Below are positions 33,501 through 41,537 of a DNA stretch of 64,000 nt, piece by piece. The translations under genes and the position numbers were made by a program. The stretch is from Thermaerobacter marianensis DSM 12885. GTDB taxonomy: Bacteria; Bacillota; Sulfobacillia; Thermaerobacterales; Thermaerobacteraceae. Position 1 is the first letter of the stretch, and every line of letters begins with the position of its first letter. Where the stretch lies: positions 1,922,001 through 1,986,000 of the forward strand of contig NC_014831.1 in assembly GCF_000184705.1 (NCBI RefSeq). The letters run 5' to 3'. The notes beneath the pieces were generated by a model. That model searched no databases, was not told the DNA's origin, and was given only the letters and a program-made list of their open reading frames with translations.

Positions 33501-34076
33501 CAGGGCCTCCGCCACGGCCCGTACCGCCGCCCGGGTGACGAAGGCCCGGGCGGCCGGTTCGTCCTCGGGGAGGGGCAGGTCGGCGAACCACTTGGCGTGG
33601 CGGCCGTAGAGGTGGATCTGGTCGACGGTCTGGGGCGCCCCGAACTCCCGCAGCTCGTGGGGCCGGTCCGCCGACAGCACCACCAGGGGCACCCGGCCGT
33701 ACCGTGCCTCGATCACCGCGGGGTAGAAGTTGGCCGGGGCCGTGCCCGAGGTGGCCACCACCGCCGCCGGCCGGCCCGTGGCGCGGCCGAGCCCGAGGGC
33801 GAAGAAGGCCGCCGACCGCTCGTCCAGCTGGATCCAGAGCCGCACCCCCGGATGGCGCGCCGCCGCCAGGGCCAGGGGCGTGGACCGCGACCCCGGGCAC
33901 ACGACCACGTGCTCCACGCCGGCCTCCACCAGGCCGTCCATCAGGGCCAGGGCCCAGTCGAGGTTCGTCCGGCCGCGGTCCGACCGGACCGGGTCCGGCG
34001 CGGCCGCCGCGCCTGCGGCGGGCGCTGCGGCATCCACGGGGCGTGCCGCGAAGCCCGCGGGGTGGGGTTCAGCCAT
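30558..34076 (-). CDS. menD-menH: MenD-MenH fusion: SEPHCHC synthase plus SHCHC synthase
   Basis: One uninterrupted frame of 1172 residues with two consecutive menaquinone enzymes. MenD (to about 750) has the ThDP enzyme landmarks VVCPGSRSTPLALAAA, DERSAAFFALGLGRATG, RGASGIDGVVST and the ThDP/Mg segment IGDLSFYHDLNGL to NNDGGGIFSFLPQ. MenH (about 838-1172) is an alpha/beta hydrolase: LLHGFTGS, nucleophile in VGYSMGGRVAL, Asp in AGAEDGKYA and His in GAGHTVHLE. Between and inside them are Ala/Gly/Pro-rich runs; one splits the first MenH strands from PALLLHG. The fusion would pass the unstable SEPHCHC directly on. ATG overlaps the menF stop by eight bases. Confidence 0.92.
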   Translation of the reverse strand: MAEPHPAGFAARPVDAAAPAAGAAAAPDPVRSDRGRTNLDWALALMDGLVEAGVEHVVVCPGSRSTPLALAAARHPGVRLWIQLDERSAAFFALGLGRATGRPAAVVATSGTAPANFYPAVIEARYGRVPLVVLSADRPHELREFGAPQTVDQIHLYGRHAKWFADLPLPEDEPAARAFVTRAAVRAVAEALAAPAGPVHLNVPFREPLVPAALAGAGTECRLPDGQATGAPVTAGAAVGGPAGAGSVRLRSSPRGAEPRLAPAALTDAQAHELLGLLAGARRGIIVCGPLSPVLAAGPGTGPAGGREGGAPVAVPGGAPLAVALTRLARRLGLPILADPLSGVRCGPHVDPSPEESPVIDAYDAFLRDPQVAGTLAPDVVLRIGGLPVSKPLAQYLERYAGAVQIVLDEGGWPDPGHVAARVVRADPVRACQQLADLAEAMAGQAAGGPASEPAEVRGDPAGSGEEGAGDPAGARDPAGSGDGAGSGANPPPGGPASAAWLALWQRINRLARQAAARQLAAWDEPAEPRVVAELAGLLPAGTVLFAGNSMPVRDVDTFFPASAVPVRFLANRGASGIDGVVSTAAGVAAAGEGPVVLVIGDLSFYHDLNGLWAAARYRLPLVVVVVNNDGGGIFSFLPQARLDPGEFESLWGTPHGLDFRHAAALYGIPYRRASTWDDFRAAVQEALARAGTTPGQAGGSTGATGGSTGPEVAAGGPAIVEVRTDRRRNVEHHRRVWQAVTAALAEAGIGKPAGESGPGAAGRPGPKDAPGAAASRTGTGRWRGGSGGPGSGSGGAEPWTPTTRDGGGGSEPPPGGRPGGGAGEGGGKGARAAGFVRVRGVRYYIEAEGDLGAGAGRAARQDPEAGVDGGALPASPGPWSAAGGAAGEAGSHGPAPPPVPVPPPVPAPDGAGGGARYREPALLLHGFTGSAATWAGVWDELAAEGPLVAVDLLGHGRTAAPAHPARYRMEEQVADLLALLDRLGCRRIHLVGYSMGGRVALSLAAAAPERVASLVLESSSPGLADPAEREARRRADDELARRIEVEGVEAFTRHWERLPLFAGLRRLPPAAQAAVRATRLAQRPRGLANSLRGMGAGVQPPLWDRLPDLPMPVLCLAGAEDGKYAALASRMAARLPRGRAVTVPGAGHTVHLEEPAAFVREVRAFWEEVRR

Positions 34077-35868
34077 CGCAGCCCACCTCCCCGGTGCCGG
34101 GTTGCACCCCCAGGGCGGCGGCCAGCGGCCGCAGCTTCAGGGCCGTCTCCTGCCACTCCCGCTCGGGGTCCGACCCCGCCACCAGGCCGCACCCGGCGAA
34201 GAGCCACGCCTCGGCGCCCCGCAACAGGCCCGAGCGGATGGCCACCGCCATCTCGCCCCCGCCCCGGTGGTCGAACCAGCCCACGGGCGCCGCGTACCAT
34301 CCCCGGGCGCCCCCCTCCCACCGGCGGATGAAGGCCAGCGCCGCCTCCCGCGGCCAGCCGCCCAGGGCGGGCGTCGGGTGCAGGCGCGCCACCAGCTCCG
34401 GCAGCGTGACGCCGTCCACGACCCCGGTGATGGGGGTGTAGAGGTGCTGGACGTTGCGGAGCGGCAGCAGGCGGGGCTCCGGCGGCACGTGGAGCACCCG
34501 GCAGACGGGCGCCAGGGTCTCCCGCAACATGCGCACCACCAGGCCGTGTTCTTCCCGCTCCTTGGGGCTCTCGAGGAGCGCCCGGCCCAGGGCCGCGTCG
34601 GCCTCGGGCGTCGTCCCCCGGGCGGTGGAACCGGCCACCGCCGCCGTCTCCAGCCGCCCGTCCCGCAGGCGCACCAGCCGCTCGGGGGTGGCACCGAGAA
34701 AGACCGCCCGGTCCCGGGCCACGGCAAAGACGAAGCACTCGGGGTAGTCCGCCTGCAGCCGCCGCAGGACGGTCCCCGGATCGAAGGCCGACCCGGCCCG
34801 CACGTAGAGCCGCCGTGCCAGGACGACTTTCTCGAGCTCGCCACCGGCAATGGCGGCCAGGGCGGCTTCCACGGCCTCGCGCCAGCCGGCGCGGCCGGGG
34901 AGGGCCACCGCCCGGACATTCCCGCCGGAAGAACCGGCCTCGCCATACGCCCTGGCGCCGGCCGCAACGGCACCGGCGGAAGCGCCGGGCCCACCCGCCC
35001 CGCCGGAGGGCGCGCCGGTGGCGGCGCCGGACCCACCGGCGCCGCCGCCGGCCGCCCCCGCCCTGGCCCCGGACGCCACCGCCAGCAGGGCGAGCCACCG
35101 CCCGCCGCGCTCGCCCGCCAGGGTCATCGCCGCCGGCGGCACGGACAGCCGCACCCCGCCGGGGAACGCCCACTCGGCCCCCTGTTCGGAGGCCGGGACC
35201 GGGCCGGGCACCACCACCCGGTTGAAGGTCAGCCAGGTGCCACCGGCCACCCGGGTGACCAAAAGCTCCGGCAGCACGAACCGGGCCGCCGGGAAGCCGG
35301 CCCATTCCGGCCCGGCCGGCGCCGCGGGATCGAAGGCGAACCCGCCCACCAGGACGGGGCCCGTGCCCCACACGCCGTGGGGCGCGTCGATCAGGGCGCC
35401 CTCACAGAGGGCCTGCCAGGCGGATGCCACCGCCGCGGCGGGGCCGGCCAGCGGGCCCGCACCGGCCGCCGGGTGGTCCCCCGCTCCGCCCGGACGCGGC
35501 ATCGGCAGCCCCGGACGGCCGCCCTCGGCCGGTCCCGGGCGCCGCCCTGGCGGCCGGGCCGGTTCGTCCGGTTCGCCCGGGCCGGTCGGCGGCCGGGTCC
35601 CGGCGTCCGCCGGTCCCCGACCCCCCGGTCCCCCGCCGGCTTCCAGGACCGCTGCCGCGCCCAGGGCTACCAGGGCCATGCTGCCGCCCGGGGCGCACCA
35701 GAGGGCCCGTTCCTGGGCGAGGATGGCCGCCCCGTCGAAGAGGGCCACGGGGTCCATGGCCTCGGCGGCCACGGTGAAGCTCACCACGGCGGGGCGGCGG
35801 CTGTGGCGCGCCTGGTCCCGGGCGCGGGCGTGGAGCCGGTCCAGGTCACGACGGAGGGATCCGATCAT
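34069..35868 (-). CDS. menF: menaquinone-specific isochorismate synthase
   Basis: Converts chorismate to isochorismate, the first committed step. The chorismate-binding domain fills the C-terminal half: GGELEKVVLARRL, FVFAVARDRAVFLGATPERLV, AGSTARGTTPEAD, LHPTPALGGWPREAALAFI and GEMAVAIRSGLL. 599 residues, well above the usual 430-450, through Ala/Gly/Pro runs in the N-terminal half. The start is uncertain: ATG 35868 gives a family-like MIGSLRRDLDRL but lacks a clear ribosome site; in-frame ATG 35907 also lacks good spacing. Confidence 0.9.
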   Translation of the reverse strand: MIGSLRRDLDRLHARARDQARHSRRPAVVSFTVAAEAMDPVALFDGAAILAQERALWCAPGGSMALVALGAAAVLEAGGGPGGRGPADAGTRPPTGPGEPDEPARPPGRRPGPAEGGRPGLPMPRPGGAGDHPAAGAGPLAGPAAAVASAWQALCEGALIDAPHGVWGTGPVLVGGFAFDPAAPAGPEWAGFPAARFVLPELLVTRVAGGTWLTFNRVVVPGPVPASEQGAEWAFPGGVRLSVPPAAMTLAGERGGRWLALLAVASGARAGAAGGGAGGSGAATGAPSGGAGGPGASAGAVAAGARAYGEAGSSGGNVRAVALPGRAGWREAVEAALAAIAGGELEKVVLARRLYVRAGSAFDPGTVLRRLQADYPECFVFAVARDRAVFLGATPERLVRLRDGRLETAAVAGSTARGTTPEADAALGRALLESPKEREEHGLVVRMLRETLAPVCRVLHVPPEPRLLPLRNVQHLYTPITGVVDGVTLPELVARLHPTPALGGWPREAALAFIRRWEGGARGWYAAPVGWFDHRGGGEMAVAIRSGLLRGAEAWLFAGCGLVAGSDPEREWQETALKLRPLAAALGVQPGTGEVGCDG

Positions 35869-36100
35869 GGCTGAAAGGCGAGGCGCTTCCCTGGCCAAGG
35901 ACCTCATCCCTCGGTGCGGTTCGCGGTCGATCCCACCGCGGCCCATCCGGATCCGGCTTGCCGCCGGCCCATCCCGGTGCATCGCCGCGATGCACGGCAT
36001 GTCGCCCCATAGGATCCACCGCGCCTGGCGTCCGGTGGAACCCGGCACAGCGGCGGGTCCCACCCGCGAAGGGCAAAGGAAGGAGTCGCCTCTGCATCCT

Positions 36101-36124
36101 CGGTGAATAAACGTTCATTCACCG
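36101..36124. promoter_or_regulatory. 24-base palindrome upstream of menF
   Basis: Outer arms CGGTGAAT and ATTCACCG flank a central AACGTT; 22 of 24 positions are symmetric. It resembles TetR-family operators (for example the FadR-type TGAAT..ATTCA boxes). It lies in the 336-base gap between the menA stop and the menF start. The rest of the gap holds no gene that I can support. Confidence 0.55.
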
Positions 36125-36190
36125 GCGATCCAAAGGAAGCCTGTTCGTTGCCCGCGGCCAAATCCCTGCCTCGTTCCCGCCGTCTACGAC

Positions 36191-36218
36191 TTACAGCGCA
36201 CCCATTACAGCGCACCCA
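36191..36218. repeat. 14-base tandem duplication over the menA stop codon
   Basis: TTACAGCGCACCCA occurs twice head to tail (36191-36204 and 36205-36218). On the coding strand it duplicates the last codons and stop of menA, so a second in-register copy lies immediately after the gene. Probably a recent slippage or duplication event; the protein is unaffected. Confidence 0.9.
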
Positions 36219-37338
36219 GGCTGGCCCGCAGCCACCACCAGGCGTACCCGGCCACCAGCGACACCCCGGCCGCCTTGTAGAGCCCCAGGGCCAGCCGGCC
36301 CAGGCGGTAGAGATCCTGGTGCACGTACCGCCGCCCCAGGAAGAAGGGCGCCTGCCGCAGGCAGCGGGCGGCCGGGATCAGCGTCACCAGCGCCAGGGCG
36401 GGCAGCCGCCCCGCCGCCACGCCGGCCACCACCAGCACCGCCGTGGCCGCCACCCAACCGAAGTAGAGCCGCAGCGCGCGGGCCTCGCCGAGCCGCGCGG
36501 CCACCGTCATCTTGCCGGTGGCGCGGTCTTCCTCGATGTCGTGGATGGACTCGGCGTAGAGGATCAGCGCCACCAGGGAGACCAGGGGCAAAGACGCCAC
36601 CAGCGCCTCCACCGACAGGCTCCGGGTCTGGACGTAGTACGAGCCCAGCACCAGGACCGCGCCCATGTTGAGGCCCACCATGACCTCGCCCAGCCCGCGG
36701 TACCCGTAGCGGATGGGCGGCGCCGTGTAGAAGAGCCCGCTGGCGATGCCGAAGAGCCCGAAGGCCAGGGCGGGCCAGCCCGTGCGGGCCGCCAGGTAGG
36801 CCCCGACCAGGGCGCCGAAGCCGAAGGTGGCCCAGGCGCCGCGGCGCAGGCTCTCGGGAGCGAGCCAGCCCGCCTGGATCACCCCGCTGCCGCCCGTGAA
36901 GGGGGCATCACCCTCGTACATGACGAAGTCGTAGTAATCGTTGGCCATGTCGGTGCCCGCGTGGATCGCCAGGCTGCCCAGCATGGTCAGCAGGGCCAGC
37001 CAGAAGTCGAAGTGGCCCTCCCCGCCGGCCACCAGGATCCCCACCAGCACGGGGATGATGGTCACGGGCTTGAGGTGGGGCCGGCTGGCCTGAAACCACG
37101 CCCGCGCCAGCAGGCGCCACGACCGCGCCGCCGGGACCGGGGCGGCGCCGGGCACCGGAGCCGGCGCAGGGGCACCCGTTGCAGCCGGCGTCGCCGGAAT
37201 GCCCGTCGCCGGGGCCGTCCCCCCGGGTCGCCCGGCTCCCGCTGCCACCCCCGACCCGGACGAACCGGCCCCCGTTCCCGGGGCCGCGGCGCGGGCGCCG
37301 GTCGCCTCTGCCGGGCGGCGTTCTTCCCGCTGGTTCAC
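36205..37338 (-). CDS. menA: 1,4-dihydroxy-2-naphthoate polyprenyltransferase
   Basis: Membrane prenyltransferase of 377 residues attaching the side chain to DHNA to give demethylmenaquinone. UbiA-family motifs are intact: DMANDYYDF (first Mg/diphosphate motif) and DIEEDRATGK (second), with RPHLKPVTIIPVLVG at the start of helix 1. The N-terminal 80 residues are an Ala/Pro/Gly-rich extension. GTG 37338 is chosen for its GGGGGAG site; upstream codons are unlikely. First of the four leftward men genes. A terminal methyltransferase (ubiE/menG) is not obvious in the window. Confidence 0.93.
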   Translation of the reverse strand: MNQREERRPAEATGARAAAPGTGAGSSGSGVAAGAGRPGGTAPATGIPATPAATGAPAPAPVPGAAPVPAARSWRLLARAWFQASRPHLKPVTIIPVLVGILVAGGEGHFDFWLALLTMLGSLAIHAGTDMANDYYDFVMYEGDAPFTGGSGVIQAGWLAPESLRRGAWATFGFGALVGAYLAARTGWPALAFGLFGIASGLFYTAPPIRYGYRGLGEVMVGLNMGAVLVLGSYYVQTRSLSVEALVASLPLVSLVALILYAESIHDIEEDRATGKMTVAARLGEARALRLYFGWVAATAVLVVAGVAAGRLPALALVTLIPAARCLRQAPFFLGRRYVHQDLYRLGRLALGLYKAAGVSLVAGYAWWWLRASLGAL

Positions 37339-37467
37339 CGGCTCACTCCCCCGTCTTGCCGGGACTTCGCTCCCCCGTCTTGCGGGCCTTCCGTCCTGCC
37401 GGGACTTGCGTTCATCCGGACCGTGACGGTCCGCCCGTTGGAACCCACGGTTCCCCACACGATCTCC

Positions 37468-37496
37468 ATTGTAGCGAACGGACACCGGGTTGACCT
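37468..37496 (-). promoter_or_regulatory. possible menA promoter
   Basis: TACAAT on the minus strand (37473-37468) is a good -10; the -35 position (AGGTCA, 37496-37491) is poor. It is back to back with the methionine operon promoter at 37498. Confidence 0.35.
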
Positions 37497-37497
37497 G

Positions 37498-37526
37498 TTG
37501 CCCTGTTGCCTGAAGCCGACTATACT
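37498..37526 (+). promoter_or_regulatory. promoter of the S-box-controlled methionine operon
   Basis: TTGCCC (37498-37503) and TATACT (37521-37526) are 17 bases apart. Transcription would start near 37533 and pass directly into the SAM-I riboswitch. Confidence 0.65.
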
Positions 37527-37574
37527 GGCCTTAATCGTCCACTTGACAATGCACCCGGCCGGCCAGCCGGCCAA

Positions 37575-37700
37575 CCCCTCTCTTATCCAGAGCGGTCGAG
37601 GGACGGGCCCGATGACGCCGCGGCAACCGGCGACTCCGTCGTGCGGTGCCAACTCCCGCGGCTCCCCTGTGGGGATGCCGAGAGATGAGAGAAGGGGGAC
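37575..37700 (+). ncRNA. SAM-I (S-box) riboswitch
   Basis: Consensus blocks appear in order: TCTTATCCAGAG at the 5' side, GAGGGACGGGCCCGATGACG, CGGCAACC, GGTGCCAACTCC, and a closing GAGAGATGAGAG that pairs with the start. With SAM bound the aptamer should favour the terminator 22 bases later; without SAM the downstream genes are expressed. Controls the reductase and trans-sulfuration genes at 37829-41537. Confidence 0.95.
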
Positions 37701-37721
37701 GGGGACCGAATGCGACGCACC

Positions 37722-37753
37722 AAGCCCCTTCCTCCTTCGGAAGGGGCTTTTCC
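37722..37753 (+). terminator. riboswitch-controlled intrinsic terminator
   Basis: AAGCCCCTTCC and GGAAGGGGCTT form an 11-base stem with a six-base loop, followed by a T-run. The G-rich tract after the aptamer (GAAGGGGGACGGGG) can pair with the first arm as the antiterminator. Confidence 0.93.
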
Positions 37754-37828
37754 TTTGCCGCTGGCCGGGTTGCGCGGGCTGGCGGCCGGGTTGCGGTCTC
37801 GACCAAGGCCACGGAGGTGACGACCAGG

Positions 37829-40177
37829 GTGACCCATTCGTCCCGGCAGCGCGGCAGCACCGCGCCTCCGCCCGGCCACCCGCACCCGGACGAACCGGCC
37901 GGCTTCGGCCCGGCCGTCCCGGCCGGGGAGGGCGCGGGCCGGCTCTTCCCGCCCTTCCCGATGCTGGCCGACGGTGACCCCTCCTGGAGCCTGGCCGCGG
38001 GGATCGGCGAACCTGGGCAGACGGCCCGCCCCGCGGCGGCCCGCACCGCCGCGGCGGCCGCGGCGGCGCGGGCCGCCCCCACGCCCCCGGAGGCGGGACC
38101 CCCCGGGGAGGTCCTGGCGGAGGTGGCGTGGTGGCCCCTCCGCCGGCCTCGGGCGGTCGAAGCCGCGCACCTCGAGGCCATCCGGGCCGGCGCCCGCCTG
38201 GTCCGGACCCACACCCGCTGGGCCAGCCCGGCCTGGCTGGACCGGGTGCCCCGGACCCGGGTGGAGCAGATCAACCTCTGGGCCGCCAAGCTGGCCCGGT
38301 CGGCCCGGGAGGTGGCGGGAGAGCCCTGCCTGGTCGCCGGCTTGCTGGGTCCCCTGCCGGCCGCCCCGGCAGGCGCGGCTGCCGACGGCTGGGAGGAGGC
38401 GCTGGCGGCCTACCGCACCCAGGTGGCGGGCTTGCTGGCCGGGGGGGTCGACCTGTTCTGGATCGAGGCCCGCACGGCGGCGGAGGCCGCGGCGGCGCTG
38501 GCCGCGGTCCGCGAGGCTTGCCGTCTCCCGGCGGGGCTCGTCTGGATCCCCGGCGGCCCCGGCAGCGGGGGTGATGGCACCGGCACGGGCGACCCTGGCG
38601 AGCTGGAGGCTCACACCCCGCAAGGGTTCGTCGGGCAACTGGTGAAGGTGGTGCGGGCGGCAGGATCCCCCGATGCCCTGGGCGTGGCGGTAACCGGCGG
38701 CCCCGCCGAGGCCGCCCGCTGGCTGGGCGGGCTCCGGCGCGCGGGATGGGCGGGTCCTTTGTGGGCCAGTTTGGGCACCGCCGGCGAGGCGGCCGCGGAC
38801 CGGGAGGGCTGGGAGGCCCTGCGCACCCTGGGGGTCGGCTGGATTGCCGGCACCGGCCCGTGGTCGCCCGCCGGCCTCGCCGCCCTGGGCCGCCGGGCGG
38901 GGCTGGTGCCCGCCACCCTCGGAGACGCCCAGGACACCCCCGCCCACCCGGCCACCCCGGTGCCGCCAAGGCCCGCTCGGCCTCATACGGTCCAGCCCGT
39001 CCCGGCGCCTCCTGCCACCCACGGGGCCCCGCCGCACCCGGCGGTGGCGGGTCCCCTGGCGGGTTCCCATGCCCCCCGGGTGTCCGGGGCGCCCGCAACG
39101 CCCCCGCTGCTGCCCGGGGCAGGCGAGCCCGCCCCGCTGCGGGAGAAGCTGGGCCGCCGGTTCGTCATCAGCGTCGAGCTCGACCCGCCGCGGGGTCCCG
39201 TGACCACCAAGTTCGTGGCCGATGCCCGGACGGTGGCCGCCGCCGGCGCCGATGCCGTCAACGTGGGCGACAGCCCCATGGCACGGCCCCGCATGGCGGC
39301 CCTGGCCGGCGCCTACCTGGTGCGGGCCGCCGCCGGCATCGAGGCGATCATGCACTGCACCACGCGAGACCGGAACCTGATGGCGCTGCAGGCCGACCTC
39401 CTGGCGGCCCACGCCCTGGGCGTGCGGAACGTGCTGGCCTTGACCGGCGATCACCCGAAGCTCGGCACCAGCGGCGCCTCCCCGGTCTACGACGTCGACT
39501 CCATCGGCCTGCTGGAGGTTTTGGCCGCCCTGCGCCGCGGCGAGGACCCCCAGGGCAATCCCCTGGGCGCCCCCGCCGACTTCACGGTGGCCTGTGCCCT
39601 CAGCCCCAACGCGGACGACCTGGACCGGGAGCTCGACCGCTTCCGCCGCAAGCTGGCCGTGGGCGTGGTCGACTTCGTCATGACCCAGCCGCTCTACGAG
39701 ATCGAGCCCCTGGAGCGGGTCCTGGACCGCCTGGGCGGCTGCCCGGTTCCGATCCTCATGGGCGTGATGCCGCTCCACAGCGGCCGGCATGCGCACTACC
39801 TCCACCACCAGGTGCCTGGCATCTCCATCCCGGCCCCCGTCCGCGAGGCCCTGGACCGGGCGGGGGACCGGGGCCTCGAAGTCGGCCTCGAGCTGGCCGA
39901 GGCGGTGGTGGAGGCCGCCCGCCCTTACATCGCCGGCGTGTACGTCGTCGTCTCCTACGGGAAGGCGGAGCCCGTGGCCGAGTTCGTCCGGCGGCTGCGG
40001 ACCCGGTTCGACCAGCCCCTGCCGGGGCCCCAGGGGGCGGTGACCGTCGCCGGTCCGCCGTCCGGCACCGCCACGGCGGCCGGTTCCTCCGCACCGGTGG
40101 CAGCGGTCCAGGCGCCCGTCACCTCGGGTCCGATGCCGGTATCGCGGCAGGGGGAGGTGCGACCCCATGCAGGTTGA
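37829..40177 (+). CDS. metF: methylenetetrahydrofolate reductase fused to a degenerate homocysteine methyltransferase-like domain
   Basis: 782 residues, the layout of Bacillus YitJ: N-terminal methyltransferase barrel (about 90-365), a Pro/Ala linker, then MetF (about 438-730). The MetF part is clear: FVISVELDPPRG, ALTGDHPKLG, ACALSPNADDLDRELDRF, DFVMTQPLYE and PILMGVMPL; it reduces methylene-THF to methyl-THF with a flavin. The barrel aligns by length and strand pattern, but the zinc cysteines are gone: the GVNC site reads VAVTGGP and the GGCCG site reads IAGTGPW, so it should not transfer methyl groups to homocysteine. GTG 37829, after GGAGGTG, is the first good start beyond the riboswitch terminator. 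Confidence 0.88.
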   Translation: MTHSSRQRGSTAPPPGHPHPDEPAGFGPAVPAGEGAGRLFPPFPMLADGDPSWSLAAGIGEPGQTARPAAARTAAAAAAARAAPTPPEAGPPGEVLAEVAWWPLRRPRAVEAAHLEAIRAGARLVRTHTRWASPAWLDRVPRTRVEQINLWAAKLARSAREVAGEPCLVAGLLGPLPAAPAGAAADGWEEALAAYRTQVAGLLAGGVDLFWIEARTAAEAAAALAAVREACRLPAGLVWIPGGPGSGGDGTGTGDPGELEAHTPQGFVGQLVKVVRAAGSPDALGVAVTGGPAEAARWLGGLRRAGWAGPLWASLGTAGEAAADREGWEALRTLGVGWIAGTGPWSPAGLAALGRRAGLVPATLGDAQDTPAHPATPVPPRPARPHTVQPVPAPPATHGAPPHPAVAGPLAGSHAPRVSGAPATPPLLPGAGEPAPLREKLGRRFVISVELDPPRGPVTTKFVADARTVAAAGADAVNVGDSPMARPRMAALAGAYLVRAAAGIEAIMHCTTRDRNLMALQADLLAAHALGVRNVLALTGDHPKLGTSGASPVYDVDSIGLLEVLAALRRGEDPQGNPLGAPADFTVACALSPNADDLDRELDRFRRKLAVGVVDFVMTQPLYEIEPLERVLDRLGGCPVPILMGVMPLHSGRHAHYLHHQVPGISIPAPVREALDRAGDRGLEVGLELAEAVVEAARPYIAGVYVVVSYGKAEPVAEFVRRLRTRFDQPLPGPQGAVTVAGPPSGTATAAGSSAPVAAVQAPVTSGPMPVSRQGEVRPHAG

Positions 40178-41537
40178 ACCCGGCCCTGGCGGCGCCCCCT
40201 CGGGCGCCGGCGGCCACGCGCCCCTTCACGGCGCGCCCGTCGCGCCGGCGGCCCCGCCGCGCACCCTGCGGGTGGAGACGCGGGTCGTCCACGCAGGCGT
40301 CCGCCGCGACCCGCGGACCGGGTCGGTGTCCGTACCGATCTATCAGACGGCCACCTACGAGCACCCCGGACCCGGCCAGACCACAGGGTGGGACTACAGC
40401 CGGCTGCACAACCCGACCCGGGAGGCCTTCGAGGCCGCGGTGGCGGCCCTGGAGGACGGCTTCGCGGCCCTGGCCTTCGCCTCGGGGATGGCGGCCATCA
40501 CGGCGGTCCTGCACCTCTTCAAGCCCGGCGACCACCTGGTGGTGACCGAAGACCTCTACGGCCACACCTGGCGGGTGCTGGAGGAGCTCTTCCGCCACCT
40601 GGGCGTCGCCTACACCCTGGCCGACACCACCGATGCCGCGGCCGTGGCGGCCGCCCTGACCCCGGCGACCCGGGCGGTGCTGGTGGAGAGCCCCACCAAC
40701 CCCCTGATGCGGGTGGCCGACCTGGACGGCCTGGCCGCCCTGTGCCGCGCCCGGCGGCTGTGGCTGATCGTCGACTCGACCCTCTTCACGCCGCTGTTCC
40801 AGCGGCCCCTGGCCCGGGGCGCCCACGTGGTGATCCACAGCGCCAGCAAGTACCTGGCGGGGCACAACGACGTGGTGGCGGGGGTGGCCGTGGCGGACGG
40901 TCCGGCACTGGCGGACGAACTGGCCTCCATCCGCACGGTGACGGGCGGGATCCTGGGGCCCCACGACGCCTGGCTGGCCGTCCGCGGCCTGAAGACCCTG
41001 GCCCTGCGCATGGAGCAGGCCCAGCGGAACGCCCTGACCCTGGCCCACTGGCTGGCGGCCCACCCCGCCGTGGCGGCGGTCTATTATCCCGGGCTGCCGT
41101 CGAGCCCGTTCCACCGGCGGTGTGTGGAGCAGGCGGCGGGGTTTGGCGCCATGCTGAGCTTCCGGCTGCGCGAGCCCGGGAAGGCCGACCAGGTGCTCCG
41201 GCGCCTGGGGCTGGTCATCTTCGCCGAGAGCTTCGGCGGGGTCGAGAGCCTGATCACCCACCCGGCCAGCACGACCCACAAGGAGATGCCCCTGGCGCTG
41301 CGAGAGCGGCTGGGCATCGACGCCGGGCTGCTGCGGCTGTCGGTGGGCATCGAGGCGGTGGAGGACCTGGCCGCCGACCTGGAGTACGCCCTGGAAGGGC
41401 CGTCGGGGCTGCCGGTGGCGGAGGCACGGCAACGGGCAGAAGCGACGCTGGCCGCCCTCTCGGGCCGGGAGGCGTCGAAGCCCTGCGCGGCCGGCCGGGC
41501 GACGGGCGTGGAACCGGCACCTGGCGCAGCGCATTGA
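40167..41537 (+). CDS. PLP-dependent trans-sulfuration enzyme (cystathionine gamma-synthase / beta-lyase group)
   Basis: Cys/Met-metabolism enzyme of 456 residues. The PLP-lysine motif is SASKYLAGHNDVVAG; YSRLHNPTR, FASGMAAITAVL and VESPTNPLMRVADLD are family landmarks. The stretch TGGILGPHDAWLAVRGLKTLALRME and the ending resemble Bacillus MetC (cystathionine beta-lyase) and MetI; exact specificity (synthase, beta- or gamma-lyase, acetylhomoserine sulfhydrylase) cannot be settled by eye. The first 35 residues are a low-complexity extension. ATG overlaps the reductase stop by 11 bases, with GGGAGGTG upstream, so it belongs to the SAM-controlled operon. Confidence 0.9.
   Translation: MQVEPGPGGAPSGAGGHAPLHGAPVAPAAPPRTLRVETRVVHAGVRRDPRTGSVSVPIYQTATYEHPGPGQTTGWDYSRLHNPTREAFEAAVAALEDGFAALAFASGMAAITAVLHLFKPGDHLVVTEDLYGHTWRVLEELFRHLGVAYTLADTTDAAAVAAALTPATRAVLVESPTNPLMRVADLDGLAALCRARRLWLIVDSTLFTPLFQRPLARGAHVVIHSASKYLAGHNDVVAGVAVADGPALADELASIRTVTGGILGPHDAWLAVRGLKTLALRMEQAQRNALTLAHWLAAHPAVAAVYYPGLPSSPFHRRCVEQAAGFGAMLSFRLREPGKADQVLRRLGLVIFAESFGGVESLITHPASTTHKEMPLALRERLGIDAGLLRLSVGIEAVEDLAADLEYALEGPSGLPVAEARQRAEATLAALSGREASKPCAAGRATGVEPAPGAAH

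Noticed and set aside
31107-34331. A plus-strand open frame of about 1070 codons opposite menDH
   Set aside because: No recognisable domain; composition follows the complement of the MenD-MenH coding sequence.
37646-37828. N-terminal extension of the MetF fusion back to ATG 37646
   Set aside because: It would place the riboswitch and its terminator inside the coding region; GTG 37829 has a proper GGAGGTG site beyond the terminator.
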